Shown piece by piece: positions 8,730-19,409 of a stretch of 64,000 bases of DNA. How positions within the stretch are numbered: position 1 is the stretch's first letter; each line of letters starts with the position of its first letter. The DNA comes from Ferruginibacter sp. (lineage in GTDB: Bacteria; Bacteroidota; Bacteroidia; Chitinophagales; Chitinophagaceae). The stretch spans positions 1,302,001-1,366,000 of the forward strand of contig JAHBTP010000001.1 in assembly GCA_019638485.1 (NCBI GenBank). Reading direction: 5' to 3'. Made by a program: the position numbers and the translations under genes. The notes below the pieces were generated by a model. The model did no database searches and was not told the DNA's origin. It saw nothing but the letters and a program-made list of their open reading frames with translations.

Positions 8730-10646
8730 TTACTTCACTTCTTCAAATTCAGCATCAGTAACATTTTCACCTCCTGACTTGTCATCTGCATGAGTATCAG
8801 AATTTCCGTTAGCTTCTGCACCCGGTTGCTGGCCTCCTTGTTGTTGAGTAGCCTTATACATCTCTTCGCTTGCTGCAGTCCACGCTGTATTTAATTCAGC
8901 AATGGCTGAATCAATTTGAGCAACATCCTGTGCTTTATGTGCATTCTTTAATTTTTCAAGCGCAGCTTCAATGGGAGCCTTCTTATCTGCAGAAATCTTT
9001 TCACCATATTCCTTAAGCTGTTTCTCAGATTGGAAAATCATACTATCTGCCTGATTTATTTTATCAACCTTTTCCCGCTCAGCCTTATCTGTAGCTTCAT
9101 TTGCTTTTGCTTCATTCTTCATCTTTTCAATCTCTTCCTTTGTAAGGCCGCTACCTGCTTCAATTCTAATCTTCTGTTCTTTACCGGTACCCTTATCTTT
9201 TGCACTCACATTTAAAATACCATTGGCATCAATATCAAAGGTTACTTCAATTTGTGGAATACCACGTGGAGCCGGTGGAATTCCGTCTAAATTAAACATA
9301 CCCAAACTCTTATTTTGTGAAGCCATAGGACGTTCGCCCTGCAACACATGAATTTGAACCCCCGGTTGGTTATCAGATGCAGTACTAAATGTTTCTGATT
9401 TTTTAGTAGGGATGGTTGTATTGCTATCAATTAAACGAGTCATAACTCCCCCCATTGTTTCAATACCTAAACTAAGTGGTGTTACATCCAATAACAATAC
9501 ATCTTTAATATCACCGCTTAATACTGCTCCTTGAATAGCGGCACCAACGGCAACCACCTCATCAGGATTAACTCCTTTATTGGGTTTTTTACCAAAGAAT
9601 TTTTCAACTATTTCCTGCACTTTAGGAATACGTGTACTACCGCCCACCAAGATAACTTCATCCACTTGAGAGGCACTAAATCCTGCATCCTTCAATGCTT
9701 GTTCACAAGGTTTTAAGCAGCGTTCGAAAAGCTTATCAGCTAATTGCTCAAATTTAGCACGGCTTAGTTTCTTCACTAAGTGTTTAGGCACACCATCTAC
9801 TGCAGTAATATAAGGCAGATTTATTTCAGTTTCAGTACCTGATGATAATTCAACTTTTGCTTTTTCACTGGCTTCTTTAAGCCGTTGCAATGCCATTGGA
9901 TCCTTTCTTAAGTCAATAGCTTCATCTCTTTTAAACTCGTCTGCCAACCAATCCATAACCACCTTATCAAAATCATCACCGCCAAGATGAGTATCTCCAT
10001 TGGTTGATTTTACTTCAAATACACCATCACCCAATTCCAAAACTGAAATATCAAAAGTACCACCACCCAAATCAAATACCGCAATCTTTTGATCTGCATG
10101 TTTCTTATCTAATCCGTATGCCAAAGCAGCAGCAGTAGGCTCATTAACTATTCGGCGAACATTTAACCCGGCAATTTCTCCTGCTTCCTTAGTAGCCTGG
10201 CGCTGTGCATCATTAAAATAGGCTGGCACAGTAATAACTGCTTCTGAAACTTCCTGTCCAAGGAAATCCTCAGCAGTCTTTTTCATTTTTTGCAAAATCA
10301 TTGCACTTATCTCTTGTGGAGTATATAAACGTCCATCAATATCAATCCGAACCGTATTATTATCCCCTTTTACAACCTTATAACTCCAGTGTGTACTTTC
10401 TTCGGTAACCTCATCAAACCGACGTCCCATAAAACGCTTTACACTCGTAATGGTGTTTTGTGGGTTAGTAATGGCTTGCCTTTTTGCAGGGTCACCTACT
10501 TTACGTTCACCATTTTTTAAAAATGCAACAACTGAAGGTGTTGTTCTACGGCCTTCATCGTTAGCGATTACCACAGGTTCGTTACCTTCCATAACAGCCA
10601 CACAACTGTTGGTTGTTCCAAGGTCTATTCCTATTACTTTAGACAT
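8730..10646 (-). CDS. dnaK: Chaperone DnaK (Hsp70)
   Basis: This is a 638-residue Hsp70 of full length. The nucleotide-binding domain (about 1-385) begins [19 protein letters not shown] and contains the phosphate-2 loop [10 protein letters not shown]. The linker [15 protein letters not shown] leads to the substrate-binding beta domain and helical lid. The disordered C-terminus ends TDAEFEEVK, the usual EEVK-like tail. It folds and refolds cytosolic proteins together with DnaJ and GrpE, whose genes are not in this window. It is monocistronic: its own terminator lies immediately downstream and a promoter-like region upstream (10692-10725) overlaps a short palindrome. Confidence 0.98.
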   Translation of the reverse strand: MSKVIGIDLGTTNSCVAVMEGNEPVVIANDEGRRTTPSVVAFLKNGERKVGDPAKRQAITNPQNTITSVKRFMGRRFDEVTEESTHWSYKVVKGDNNTVRIDIDGRLYTPQEISAMILQKMKKTAEDFLGQEVSEAVITVPAYFNDAQRQATKEAGEIAGLNVRRIVNEPTAAALAYGLDKKHADQKIAVFDLGGGTFDISVLELGDGVFEVKSTNGDTHLGGDDFDKVVMDWLADEFKRDEAIDLRKDPMALQRLKEASEKAKVELSSGTETEINLPYITAVDGVPKHLVKKLSRAKFEQLADKLFERCLKPCEQALKDAGFSASQVDEVILVGGSTRIPKVQEIVEKFFGKKPNKGVNPDEVVAVGAAIQGAVLSGDIKDVLLLDVTPLSLGIETMGGVMTRLIDSNTTIPTKKSETFSTASDNQPGVQIHVLQGERPMASQNKSLGMFNLDGIPPAPRGIPQIEVTFDIDANGILNVSAKDKGTGKEQKIRIEAGSGLTKEEIEKMKNEAKANEATDKAEREKVDKINQADSMIFQSEKQLKEYGEKISADKKAPIEAALEKLKNAHKAQDVAQIDSAIAELNTAWTAASEEMYKATQQQGGQQPGAEANGNSDTHADDKSGGENVTDAEFEEVK

Positions 10647-10691
10647 AAGTTTACTTTAATTTTAAATTATTGAGGCAATGATTATGCCAAC

Positions 10692-10725
10692 CAAATACAG
10701 TCATACCAAAATGACAGTTTGTCAA
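10692..10725 (-). promoter_or_regulatory. Putative dnaK promoter overlapping a TGACA palindrome
   Basis: On the minus strand, TTGAC (from 10725) is followed after 23 bases by TGTATTTG (10699-10692), one mismatch from TAnnTTTG. The -33 part overlaps the inverted repeat TGACA-GTT-TGTCA at 10712-10724. It is not the CIRCE element. A role in heat-shock control is only inferred from position. Confidence 0.4.
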
Positions 10726-10789
10726 TTTATAAGATAAAATAATGTCTTATTTAAACATTAAAATAGACATTTTGTACTTATAGCCCCTA

Positions 10790-11293
10790 TTATTCGAGTT
10801 CTGAGAAAGAAGCACCACCATCTTTTTTTACTTTGAAAGTAAAATGCTTTTGGGTAAGATAACTAATAACAATTATTACAGCTATGGTAATTATTTGGCT
10901 AAAGATTGCATCCCAATGAAAAATTTCAACAAACAATTTCAGCATCAGGTAGTTTACTATCAAATTAAAAGAAAAGGATAAAAAATATCGAAACAATTGA
11001 ATTCTACCGCGTAAATAAGAAGAAGTAAATACCAGGTAGCGATTTAATAAAAAGCCGATAATAAAAGTTATGATAGATGACAAAAATAAAGACGCTATAT
11101 GTGGCTTAAAAGCAAAAAAATGAAAATAAAAATTTTTACCAGCAAATAAAAAATGGTATCCAAACACATACATCAAAAAGCCCAATAATGCATTAGTACC
11201 GCCACACGCTGCATACCTAAAAGTTTGCAAGGGCATTACCTTTTTAAACAAAGGATAAAAGAAATCAATAAAGCCAAGCAATATATCTCTCAA
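10790..11293 (-). CDS. GtrA-like family membrane protein
   Basis: This 167-residue protein has four predicted membrane helices and the GtrA signature region (FRYAACGGTNALLGFLMY, then IIGFLLNRYLVF, and a terminal YLTQKHFTF). GtrA-like proteins are thought to help flip or use polyprenyl-linked sugars in cell-surface glycosylation. The start is uncertain. The frame opens with TTG at 11293, while the first ATG is at 11236 and would shorten the N-terminal IDFFYPLFKKV segment that I expect to be conserved. A terminator-like hairpin ends only 8 bases before the TTG, so expression may rely on read-through or a weak local promoter. Confidence 0.82.
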   Translation of the reverse strand: MRDILLGFIDFFYPLFKKVMPLQTFRYAACGGTNALLGFLMYVFGYHFLFAGKNFYFHFFAFKPHIASLFLSSIITFIIGFLLNRYLVFTSSYLRGRIQLFRYFLSFSFNLIVNYLMLKLFVEIFHWDAIFSQIITIAVIIVISYLTQKHFTFKVKKDGGASFSELE

Positions 11294-11300
11294 AATAAAA

Positions 11301-11323
11301 GAAAAACCCGCATCAACGGGTTT
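11301..11323 (-). terminator. Terminator after the small outer-membrane protein gene
   Basis: A 7-bp stem AAACCCG/CGGGTTT (11304-11310 with 11317-11323) with a six-base loop is followed on the minus strand by TTTTTCTTTT. It sits between the outer-membrane protein and the GtrA-like gene. Confidence 0.7.
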
Positions 11324-11344
11324 AGTTTATATTTTTTTCAAAAA

Positions 11345-11815
11345 TCAAAAAACGTAACGAATAGAAATTCCTCCCCAATCACCTGAGAACCCATTTCCAT
11401 ACCGATTCCCAAATTCGAAACTAGGCTGCCAATCAAGCGAGAAATTTAATGGTGCATTTTGAATTTTATAATCAAGTCCGATAACACCATCTACACCAAA
11501 TGCTCCTCCACCCCCATATTTAGAAGAATAAAAGCCAATATGCGCACCGGGGCCCACATACCATTTTAAACCGGGCGCATTCTTAATATCATAATGGAAT
11601 TCATACAAACCGGTTATCCTTGAACCATGTGAATGAAAGTATAATAACCCTTCTAATGCCGCCTTTTCTTTAATAAAATATTTAAAGGTTACTGAGCCGG
11701 GATAAACCTTCACGCCCAAGGACATTTTATAATCTGTTGATCCAACATTACTTTGCGCAAAAGAATCAGCGGAGAAAAGCATTAAGGCCATTAAAGCAAT
11801 GATCAGTTTTTTCAT
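11345..11815 (-). CDS. Small outer-membrane beta-barrel-like secreted protein
   Basis: This 156-residue protein has a clear signal peptide (about 1-20, ending SFAQ). It then shows alternating hydrophobic/polar strands rich in Gly and aromatic residues (FKYFIKEKAALEGLLYFHS, GLKWYVGPGAHIGFY) and a C-terminal aromatic ISIRYVF. This is the usual pattern of a small (about eight-strand) outer-membrane barrel in this phylum. No enzymatic motif is present. Its own terminator follows. The specific role is unknown. Confidence 0.8.
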   Translation of the reverse strand: MKKLIIALMALMLFSADSFAQSNVGSTDYKMSLGVKVYPGSVTFKYFIKEKAALEGLLYFHSHGSRITGLYEFHYDIKNAPGLKWYVGPGAHIGFYSSKYGGGGAFGVDGVIGLDYKIQNAPLNFSLDWQPSFEFGNRYGNGFSGDWGGISIRYVF

Positions 11816-11917
11816 AATTATATTTTAACCGAGATGAAAATTTTATGCAAAGTAAATAAAAAGAAATTTCAATGCATAGTTTCAACTGAAACGGTCGCTT
11901 AGTTTTTGTTAAAAAAG

Positions 11918-14271
<2,354 letters not shown>

Positions 14272-14389
14272 TTAATGCAAAGGTGCAAATAAAACCCTTG
14301 AAAACACCGTTGAGCGAATAAAATATATATCCGTTGAGAAAAGGACACCTCTTAAATAAAGCATCTCTAATAACAAGCATGTTTATTAC

Positions 14390-14397
14390 TACTTTTG
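14390..14397 (+). promoter_or_regulatory. -7-like element directly before argS
   Basis: TACTTTTG matches TAnnTTTG and ends only four bases before the argS ATG (14402). If used, it would give a leaderless or nearly leaderless mRNA. No good -33 is visible, so this remains tentative. Confidence 0.35.
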
Positions 14398-14401
14398 TAC
14401 A

Positions 14402-16177
14402 ATGAGTGTAGTAAAACATATACAGGCTGCAGTAAATATATCTTTAACAAAAATATTTAATCAGCCTTTTACAGAAAAAGACTATCAGATAAACCAAATA
14501 AAAGAAGATTTTAAAGGAGATTATAGCATTGTTCTTTTTTCTTTATTAAAAAAAACAGGTTTATCCCCTAAGGAATTAGGAGACAAGCTCGTTGATTATT
14601 TAAAAAGAGATTACCAAAATTTATTTTCGGGGTTTGAGCTAATTAAGGGCTTTTTAAACGTAGAAATCAATGATGTTTTTTGGTTAGAGATTTTACCTGC
14701 TGCCTCAAATGAAAACTTTGGCAGCCAGCAGCCATCCGGTAGGAAATCGATGGTGGAATACGCTTCTCCAAATACAAATAAACCACTTCACTTAGGCCAT
14801 TTACGTAATATTTTCCTTGGATGGAGCGTTGCCGAAATATTAAAAGCCAATGGAAATGAAGTATTCAAAACGTGTATTGTAAACGACCGTGGAATTCATA
14901 TTTGTAAAAGCATGATAGCTTGGTTGAGGTTTGGAGGTGGAGAAACTCCACAATCTTCTGGAATAAAGGGTGATCATTTAGTAGGGAAATACTATGTGAA
15001 ATTTAATGAGATTTATAAAGCACAAATTGCAGACTTGGAACAAGGCGGAATGAGCACACCCGAAGCAGAAAAGGAAGCACCTATTATGCTTGAAGCGCAA
15101 CAAATGTTATTAGACTGGGAAACAGGAAAGCCTGATATTATTGAGTTATGGAAAAAAATGAATGGATGGGTTTATGCCGGATTTGATGAAACATATAAAC
15201 AAACAGGTAGTGATTTTGATAAAACTTATTACGAAAGTGAGACCTATTTATTAGGTAAGGAAATTGTACAAATGGGATTAGACAAAGGGGTGTTTTACAA
15301 AAAGCAAGACGGCAGTGTTTGGATTGACCTTACGGCAGAGGGGTTAGATGAAAAATTAGTTCTACGAAAAGACGGCACTTCTGTTTACATTACACAGGAC
15401 ATTGGTTTAGCCTTACAAAAATACCAACAGTTTGGCATAGACGAAAACATATATGTTATTGGTGATGAACAGAATTATCACATGAAGGTTCTGAAATTAA
15501 TTTGTCAGAAACTAAACATACCCAATGCCGACAATATTTTTCATTTAAGTTATGGAATGGTCGAATTACCATCAGGGAAAATGAAAAGCAGAGAGGGTAC
15601 TGTGGTAGATGCTGATGATATGATTAGTGAAATGATTTCTACGGCTGAAAAGCATACTACCGCATTAGGTAAAACAGCTGGGTTTAATGAAGAGGAATTG
15701 AAAGCACTCTTTCATACATTAGGTTTAGGTGCTATGAAATTTTATTTATTGCGTGTAGATCCTAAAAAACGGATGATATTCAACCCGGAAGAGTCTATAG
15801 ACTTTCATGGATTTACAGGTCCGTTTATTCAATATACGCATGCACGCATTAAAAGCATCATCCGTAAGGCAGGTGAAATACCTCCGCTAGCATCTTGCAC
15901 ACAACCCTTATTACCACAGGAGAAGACATTGGCTATTACGATTGAGCAATTCCCTGTTGTTGTGCAACAATCTGCTGCAGAATTAAACCCATCATTTCTT
16001 GCCAACTATATTTATCAATTAGCTAAGCAATTTAATTCTTTTTACACCGACTTATCGGTATTGAATGCCGAAAGTGAAGAGAAAAAAATACTTCGTTTAC
16101 ACTTTTCCGTTATTACTGCACAAGTTTTAAAAAAAGGATTGAACTTATTAGGTATTTCAGCACCCGAAAGAATGTAA
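14402..16177 (+). CDS. argS: Arginyl-tRNA synthetase
   Basis: This 591-residue class I aminoacyl-tRNA synthetase charges tRNA-Arg. The N-terminal additional domain (about 1-110) is followed by the HIGH-type motif in NKPLHLGHLRN, an ArgRS-typical NDRGIHICKSM segment, and the KMSKS-equivalent KMKSREGTVVDAD. The C-terminal anticodon-binding DALR domain contains the QYTHARIKSI helix. The length is normal for the family. The gene is followed by pfkA after 12 bases and pyk after another 20, so the three are probably co-transcribed. Confidence 0.97.
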   Translation: MSVVKHIQAAVNISLTKIFNQPFTEKDYQINQIKEDFKGDYSIVLFSLLKKTGLSPKELGDKLVDYLKRDYQNLFSGFELIKGFLNVEINDVFWLEILPAASNENFGSQQPSGRKSMVEYASPNTNKPLHLGHLRNIFLGWSVAEILKANGNEVFKTCIVNDRGIHICKSMIAWLRFGGGETPQSSGIKGDHLVGKYYVKFNEIYKAQIADLEQGGMSTPEAEKEAPIMLEAQQMLLDWETGKPDIIELWKKMNGWVYAGFDETYKQTGSDFDKTYYESETYLLGKEIVQMGLDKGVFYKKQDGSVWIDLTAEGLDEKLVLRKDGTSVYITQDIGLALQKYQQFGIDENIYVIGDEQNYHMKVLKLICQKLNIPNADNIFHLSYGMVELPSGKMKSREGTVVDADDMISEMISTAEKHTTALGKTAGFNEEELKALFHTLGLGAMKFYLLRVDPKKRMIFNPEESIDFHGFTGPFIQYTHARIKSIIRKAGEIPPLASCTQPLLPQEKTLAITIEQFPVVVQQSAAELNPSFLANYIYQLAKQFNSFYTDLSVLNAESEEKKILRLHFSVITAQVLKKGLNLLGISAPERM

Positions 16178-16189
16178 AACCACCTCATT

Positions 16190-17179
16190 ATGCCTACCAT
16201 AAAAAAAATAAAAAAGATTGGAATTCTTTGCAGCGGCGGTGATAGCCCGGGTATGAATGCTGCTATACGTGCAGTGGTGAGAACAGCAATATACAATAAC
16301 TTTCAGGTTTTTGCTATTATGCGAGGATATACCGGAATGATAGAAAATGATATTGTAGAATTAAACAGCAGAAGCGTAGCCAATATTATTCAGCGTGGCG
16401 GCACTATTTTAAAAACAGCTCGCAGTAAAGATTTTTTAACTAAGGCCGGAAGAAAAATTGCGTATGAGAATTTAAAAAAGCACGGAATAGACAGCCTGAT
16501 TATTCTTGGTGGAGACGGCAGCTTTAGAGGTGCTGAAGCGTTTAGCAGAGAATTTGACATCCCTTGTATCGGACTGCCGGGAACTATTGATAAAGATATT
16601 GCAGGAACAGATTTTACTATTGGATTTGATACCGCAGTAAATACTGCCGTACAGTGTATAGACAAAATCAGGGATACGATGGAATCACACGACAGATTAT
16701 TCATAATTGAAGTGATGGGGCGTGATGCAGGATATATAGCTTTACACAGTGGGATTGCCACAGGCGCTGAAAATATTTTAATTCCCGAAGCAAAGACAAA
16801 CATTGACGATGTAGTAAAATCGCTTTTAGAAAAAGAAAAACGTAAGAAACTGGTAAACCTGATTGTAGTTGCCGAAGGTGATGATTTTGGTGGAGCATTA
16901 GAGGTGGAAAAATATATCCTAAAAAAAATGCCCACAGCAGAAGTCAGGGTTTGTATTTTAGGCCATATCCAACGCGGAGGCTCTCCAACTTGTTTGGATA
17001 GACTAATTGCCAGCAGGATGGGATATCACGCCGTGGAATGTTTGATGAAAGGGCCTCATAATGTGTTTGTGGGTATTATGAATAACAAAATGAATTATAT
17101 TCCATTAAAAGATGCTGTAAAAAATAAACAGAAAATTGACAAAGATTGGTTGAAGATTGTAAAAATACTCTCTTCATAA
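16190..17179 (+). CDS. pfkA: ATP-dependent 6-phosphofructokinase
   Basis: This 329-residue PfkA phosphorylates fructose 6-phosphate, the committed glycolytic step. SGGDSPGMNAAIR (15-27) and GGDGS (107-111) form the ATP-binding region. The Gly in GGDGS points to ATP rather than pyrophosphate as donor. PGTIDKD carries the catalytic Asp (D134), and MGRDAGYIAL and GHIQRGGSPT are the sugar-phosphate-binding motifs. The protein is about ten residues longer at the N-terminus than E. coli PfkA, through a lysine-rich TIKKIKKI start. It sits between argS and pyk. Confidence 0.97.
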   Translation: MPTIKKIKKIGILCSGGDSPGMNAAIRAVVRTAIYNNFQVFAIMRGYTGMIENDIVELNSRSVANIIQRGGTILKTARSKDFLTKAGRKIAYENLKKHGIDSLIILGGDGSFRGAEAFSREFDIPCIGLPGTIDKDIAGTDFTIGFDTAVNTAVQCIDKIRDTMESHDRLFIIEVMGRDAGYIALHSGIATGAENILIPEAKTNIDDVVKSLLEKEKRKKLVNLIVVAEGDDFGGALEVEKYILKKMPTAEVRVCILGHIQRGGSPTCLDRLIASRMGYHAVECLMKGPHNVFVGIMNNKMNYIPLKDAVKNKQKIDKDWLKIVKILSS

Positions 17180-17199
17180 TACGCATACACTAAAATACT

Positions 17200-18696
17200 A
17201 TGGCAAAGAAAAAAGATATAAGTAAATACCTCCATGCCCACATGGATAAACAGGCAGGTATTGCTCACTCTCAAAAACGCACAAAAATTGTGGCTACAGT
17301 TGGCCCTGCATGTGACACCTATGATAAATTACTTCAACTGGTAAAGGCCGGTGTGAATGTTTTTCGGCTAAACTTTTCACACGGCACCCACAAGGATAAA
17401 AGAGCAACGATTAAACATATCAGAAAAATAATAAAAGAAGAACCTTATAATATTGCTATTTTGGGCGACTTACAAGGCCCCAAACTCAGGGTTGGTGATT
17501 TATATAAAAATCAATTGCTGTTAAAAGAGGCAGATGAAATAATTTTTACATCACAACCCTGTAAAGGCAATTGTGATAAGGTGTATATTTCTTATGAACA
17601 TTTAACTAAGGATGCAAAAGTTGGAGAAAGAATCTTTTTGGATGATGGTAAAATAGAAGTAAGAGTTACTGAAATTATAAACAAAACCGACCTACGCGTT
17701 ACCGTTATTATTGGTGGATTATTATTGCCCAAAAAGGGTGTCAATTTACCCGACAGTACATTATCTCTTCCTGCAATAACCAAAAAGGATATGGAAGATA
17801 TTGAATTTTGTATTGATCAAAAAATAGATTGGATAGCCTTATCCTTTGTACGTAAACCATCACATATTGCCGATTTAAAAAAATTGATTCATGCAAGAGC
17901 AAGTAAAATTAAAGTGATTGGTAAAATAGAAATGCCTGAAGCCTTAAAGCATCTGCGTGAAATTATTTTGGAAAGTGATGGGATTATGATTGCTCGGGGA
18001 GATTTAGGTGTTGAAATTCCTATTGAACAAGTTCCGGTGATTCAAAAAGATATCATTAGAAAATGCATGCATCGTGCTAAACCCGTAATTGTGGCCACAC
18101 AAATGATGGAGAGTATGATGGAAAGAACAAAACCCAACAGAAGTGAAGTGAGTGATGTAGCAAATGCGGTTATGGAGGGTGCTGATGCAGTAATGCTCAG
18201 TGGAGAAACTGCATTAGGGCAATTTCCTGTGCAAGTAGTAAAAACGATGTCGAAAATTATTGAAGAAGTTGAGAAAACAGTTTATGAATACAATAGAGAA
18301 GATATACTTACTCCCCAGTCACACTCTCCTTCTTTTTTAAGTGATGCCATTTGCTATAGTGCATGTAAATTGGCTAAAGATGGCCAGGCTGACGCTTTAG
18401 TAGGAATGACACAAAGCGGCTATACCGGATTTACATTAAGTAGCTTCAGACCTAAATGCCCATTATATGTTTTTAGTAAAGAAAAGAGTTTGATTACACA
18501 ATTATCGTTAAGTTGGGGAGTACGCGCATTTTATTATCCTGAAGAAGAAAGTTTAGATGGAATACTTAATGACCAGCTTGATATCTTAAAAGAACGCGGA
18601 TTTTTAAAATCAGGTGATGTGGTGGTGAACACCGGAAGCACCCCGGTTGAATTACACCTGCCCACCAATATTATAAAAATATCCAGGATAACATAA
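17200..18696 (+). CDS. pyk: Pyruvate kinase
   Basis: This 498-residue pyruvate kinase has the barrel domain starting TKIVATVGPAC, a B domain, the catalytic KVIGKIEMPE lysine region and the signature MIARGDLGVEIP with the metal-binding and catalytic residues. The C-terminal allosteric domain (about 380-498) includes MTQSGYTGFTLS. An N-terminal extension (KKKDISKYLHAHMDKQ) precedes the core. It makes pyruvate and ATP in the last glycolytic step and is paired with pfkA. The gene converges on the next minus-strand ORF with only 17 bases between stops; no terminator hairpin is seen there. Confidence 0.97.
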   Translation: MAKKKDISKYLHAHMDKQAGIAHSQKRTKIVATVGPACDTYDKLLQLVKAGVNVFRLNFSHGTHKDKRATIKHIRKIIKEEPYNIAILGDLQGPKLRVGDLYKNQLLLKEADEIIFTSQPCKGNCDKVYISYEHLTKDAKVGERIFLDDGKIEVRVTEIINKTDLRVTVIIGGLLLPKKGVNLPDSTLSLPAITKKDMEDIEFCIDQKIDWIALSFVRKPSHIADLKKLIHARASKIKVIGKIEMPEALKHLREIILESDGIMIARGDLGVEIPIEQVPVIQKDIIRKCMHRAKPVIVATQMMESMMERTKPNRSEVSDVANAVMEGADAVMLSGETALGQFPVQVVKTMSKIIEEVEKTVYEYNREDILTPQSHSPSFLSDAICYSACKLAKDGQADALVGMTQSGYTGFTLSSFRPKCPLYVFSKEKSLITQLSLSWGVRAFYYPEEESLDGILNDQLDILKERGFLKSGDVVVNTGSTPVELHLPTNIIKISRIT

Positions 18697-18713
18697 TTAG
18701 AAAAGAAAAAAAT

Positions 18714-19178
18714 TTAAAACGAATTGCCTATTTGTTTTAGCATTTTCCTTCTTACTCTTTTTTTAAATACCGAAGACCAACCCAATAACCAACCTGGGAT
18801 ACCATAGGCTTGCCTAACCCATTTATAAAATGAATAGGCATCACTATGTTCAACAATTTCACCATTTTCAATTTTCATATACGCCTTTGCTTTTAGCAAT
18901 ACTCTTTTCCCTGTTGGTAAAAAGCGATAATTAGCTACCCATTCATAAGTAAAATAATGATCCCCTCTATCACTGAAATTTTTATGTAGTAGTGATAGTT
19001 CTAAAGTGTTAGCACACATAAACTTCCACATCTCTTTAACCCTATCTCCATCCAACAAGCCAAAAACCGGATCAGAAAAATAAATGTTATTAGTATAATA
19101 GCGGTTCATGTCCGCAGGGTTTCTACGTGAAAAAGCATCATAAAATTGCTCCATTATAACCTGAGGTGTATTTTCCAT
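18714..19178 (-). CDS. NTF2/SnoaL-like fold protein
   Basis: This 154-residue soluble protein matches the NTF2-like cone fold. The N-terminal helix reads IMEQFYDAFSRRNPADMNRYYTNNIYFSDPVFG, with the typical DxxxxxxxYxxxIxFxDP pattern. The closing strands read FTYEWVANYRFLPTGKRVLLKAKAYMKIENG and IVEHSDAYSFYKW. A lysine/arginine-rich tail (FKKRVRRKMLKQIG) follows. Members of the fold range from isomerases to small binding proteins, so no substrate can be given. Confidence 0.8.
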   Translation of the reverse strand: MENTPQVIMEQFYDAFSRRNPADMNRYYTNNIYFSDPVFGLLDGDRVKEMWKFMCANTLELSLLHKNFSDRGDHYFTYEWVANYRFLPTGKRVLLKAKAYMKIENGEIVEHSDAYSFYKWVRQAYGIPGWLLGWSSVFKKRVRRKMLKQIGNSF

Positions 19179-19238
19179 TTTTCCGGTTTATTATTTCATC
19201 TATAAAACATTAATACTCATATATTTATAAAATCAGAT

Positions 19239-19275
19239 AAGTACCACTCTCTTTAAAACATTTTCAAAGTACCAC
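19239..19275. repeat. Two copies of AAGTACCAC upstream of the adhesin gene
   Basis: The 9-mer AAGTACCAC occurs at 19239-19247 and 19267-19275, 28 bases apart, inside the 231-base gap before the adhesin ATG. The rest of this gap is AT-rich without a confident promoter. A binding-site pair is possible, but so is chance. Confidence 0.35.
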
Positions 19276-19409
19276 CTTCTAATGAAAAAGAAAAACATAT
19301 TAACCAAGTTAGTAAATGGTGCAATAAAAAAACGGAAGAAATATAAGCCAAATTCGTGTATTTTAGGTAATTTGCTATCTTGGAAAATCTTTAATCTACG
19401 AGAAAAACA

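Noticed and set aside
16390..16935. 181-codon ORF on the minus strand of pfkA
   Set aside because: It is wholly inside a well-supported gene, lacks any recognisable motif and has a composition expected of an antisense frame.
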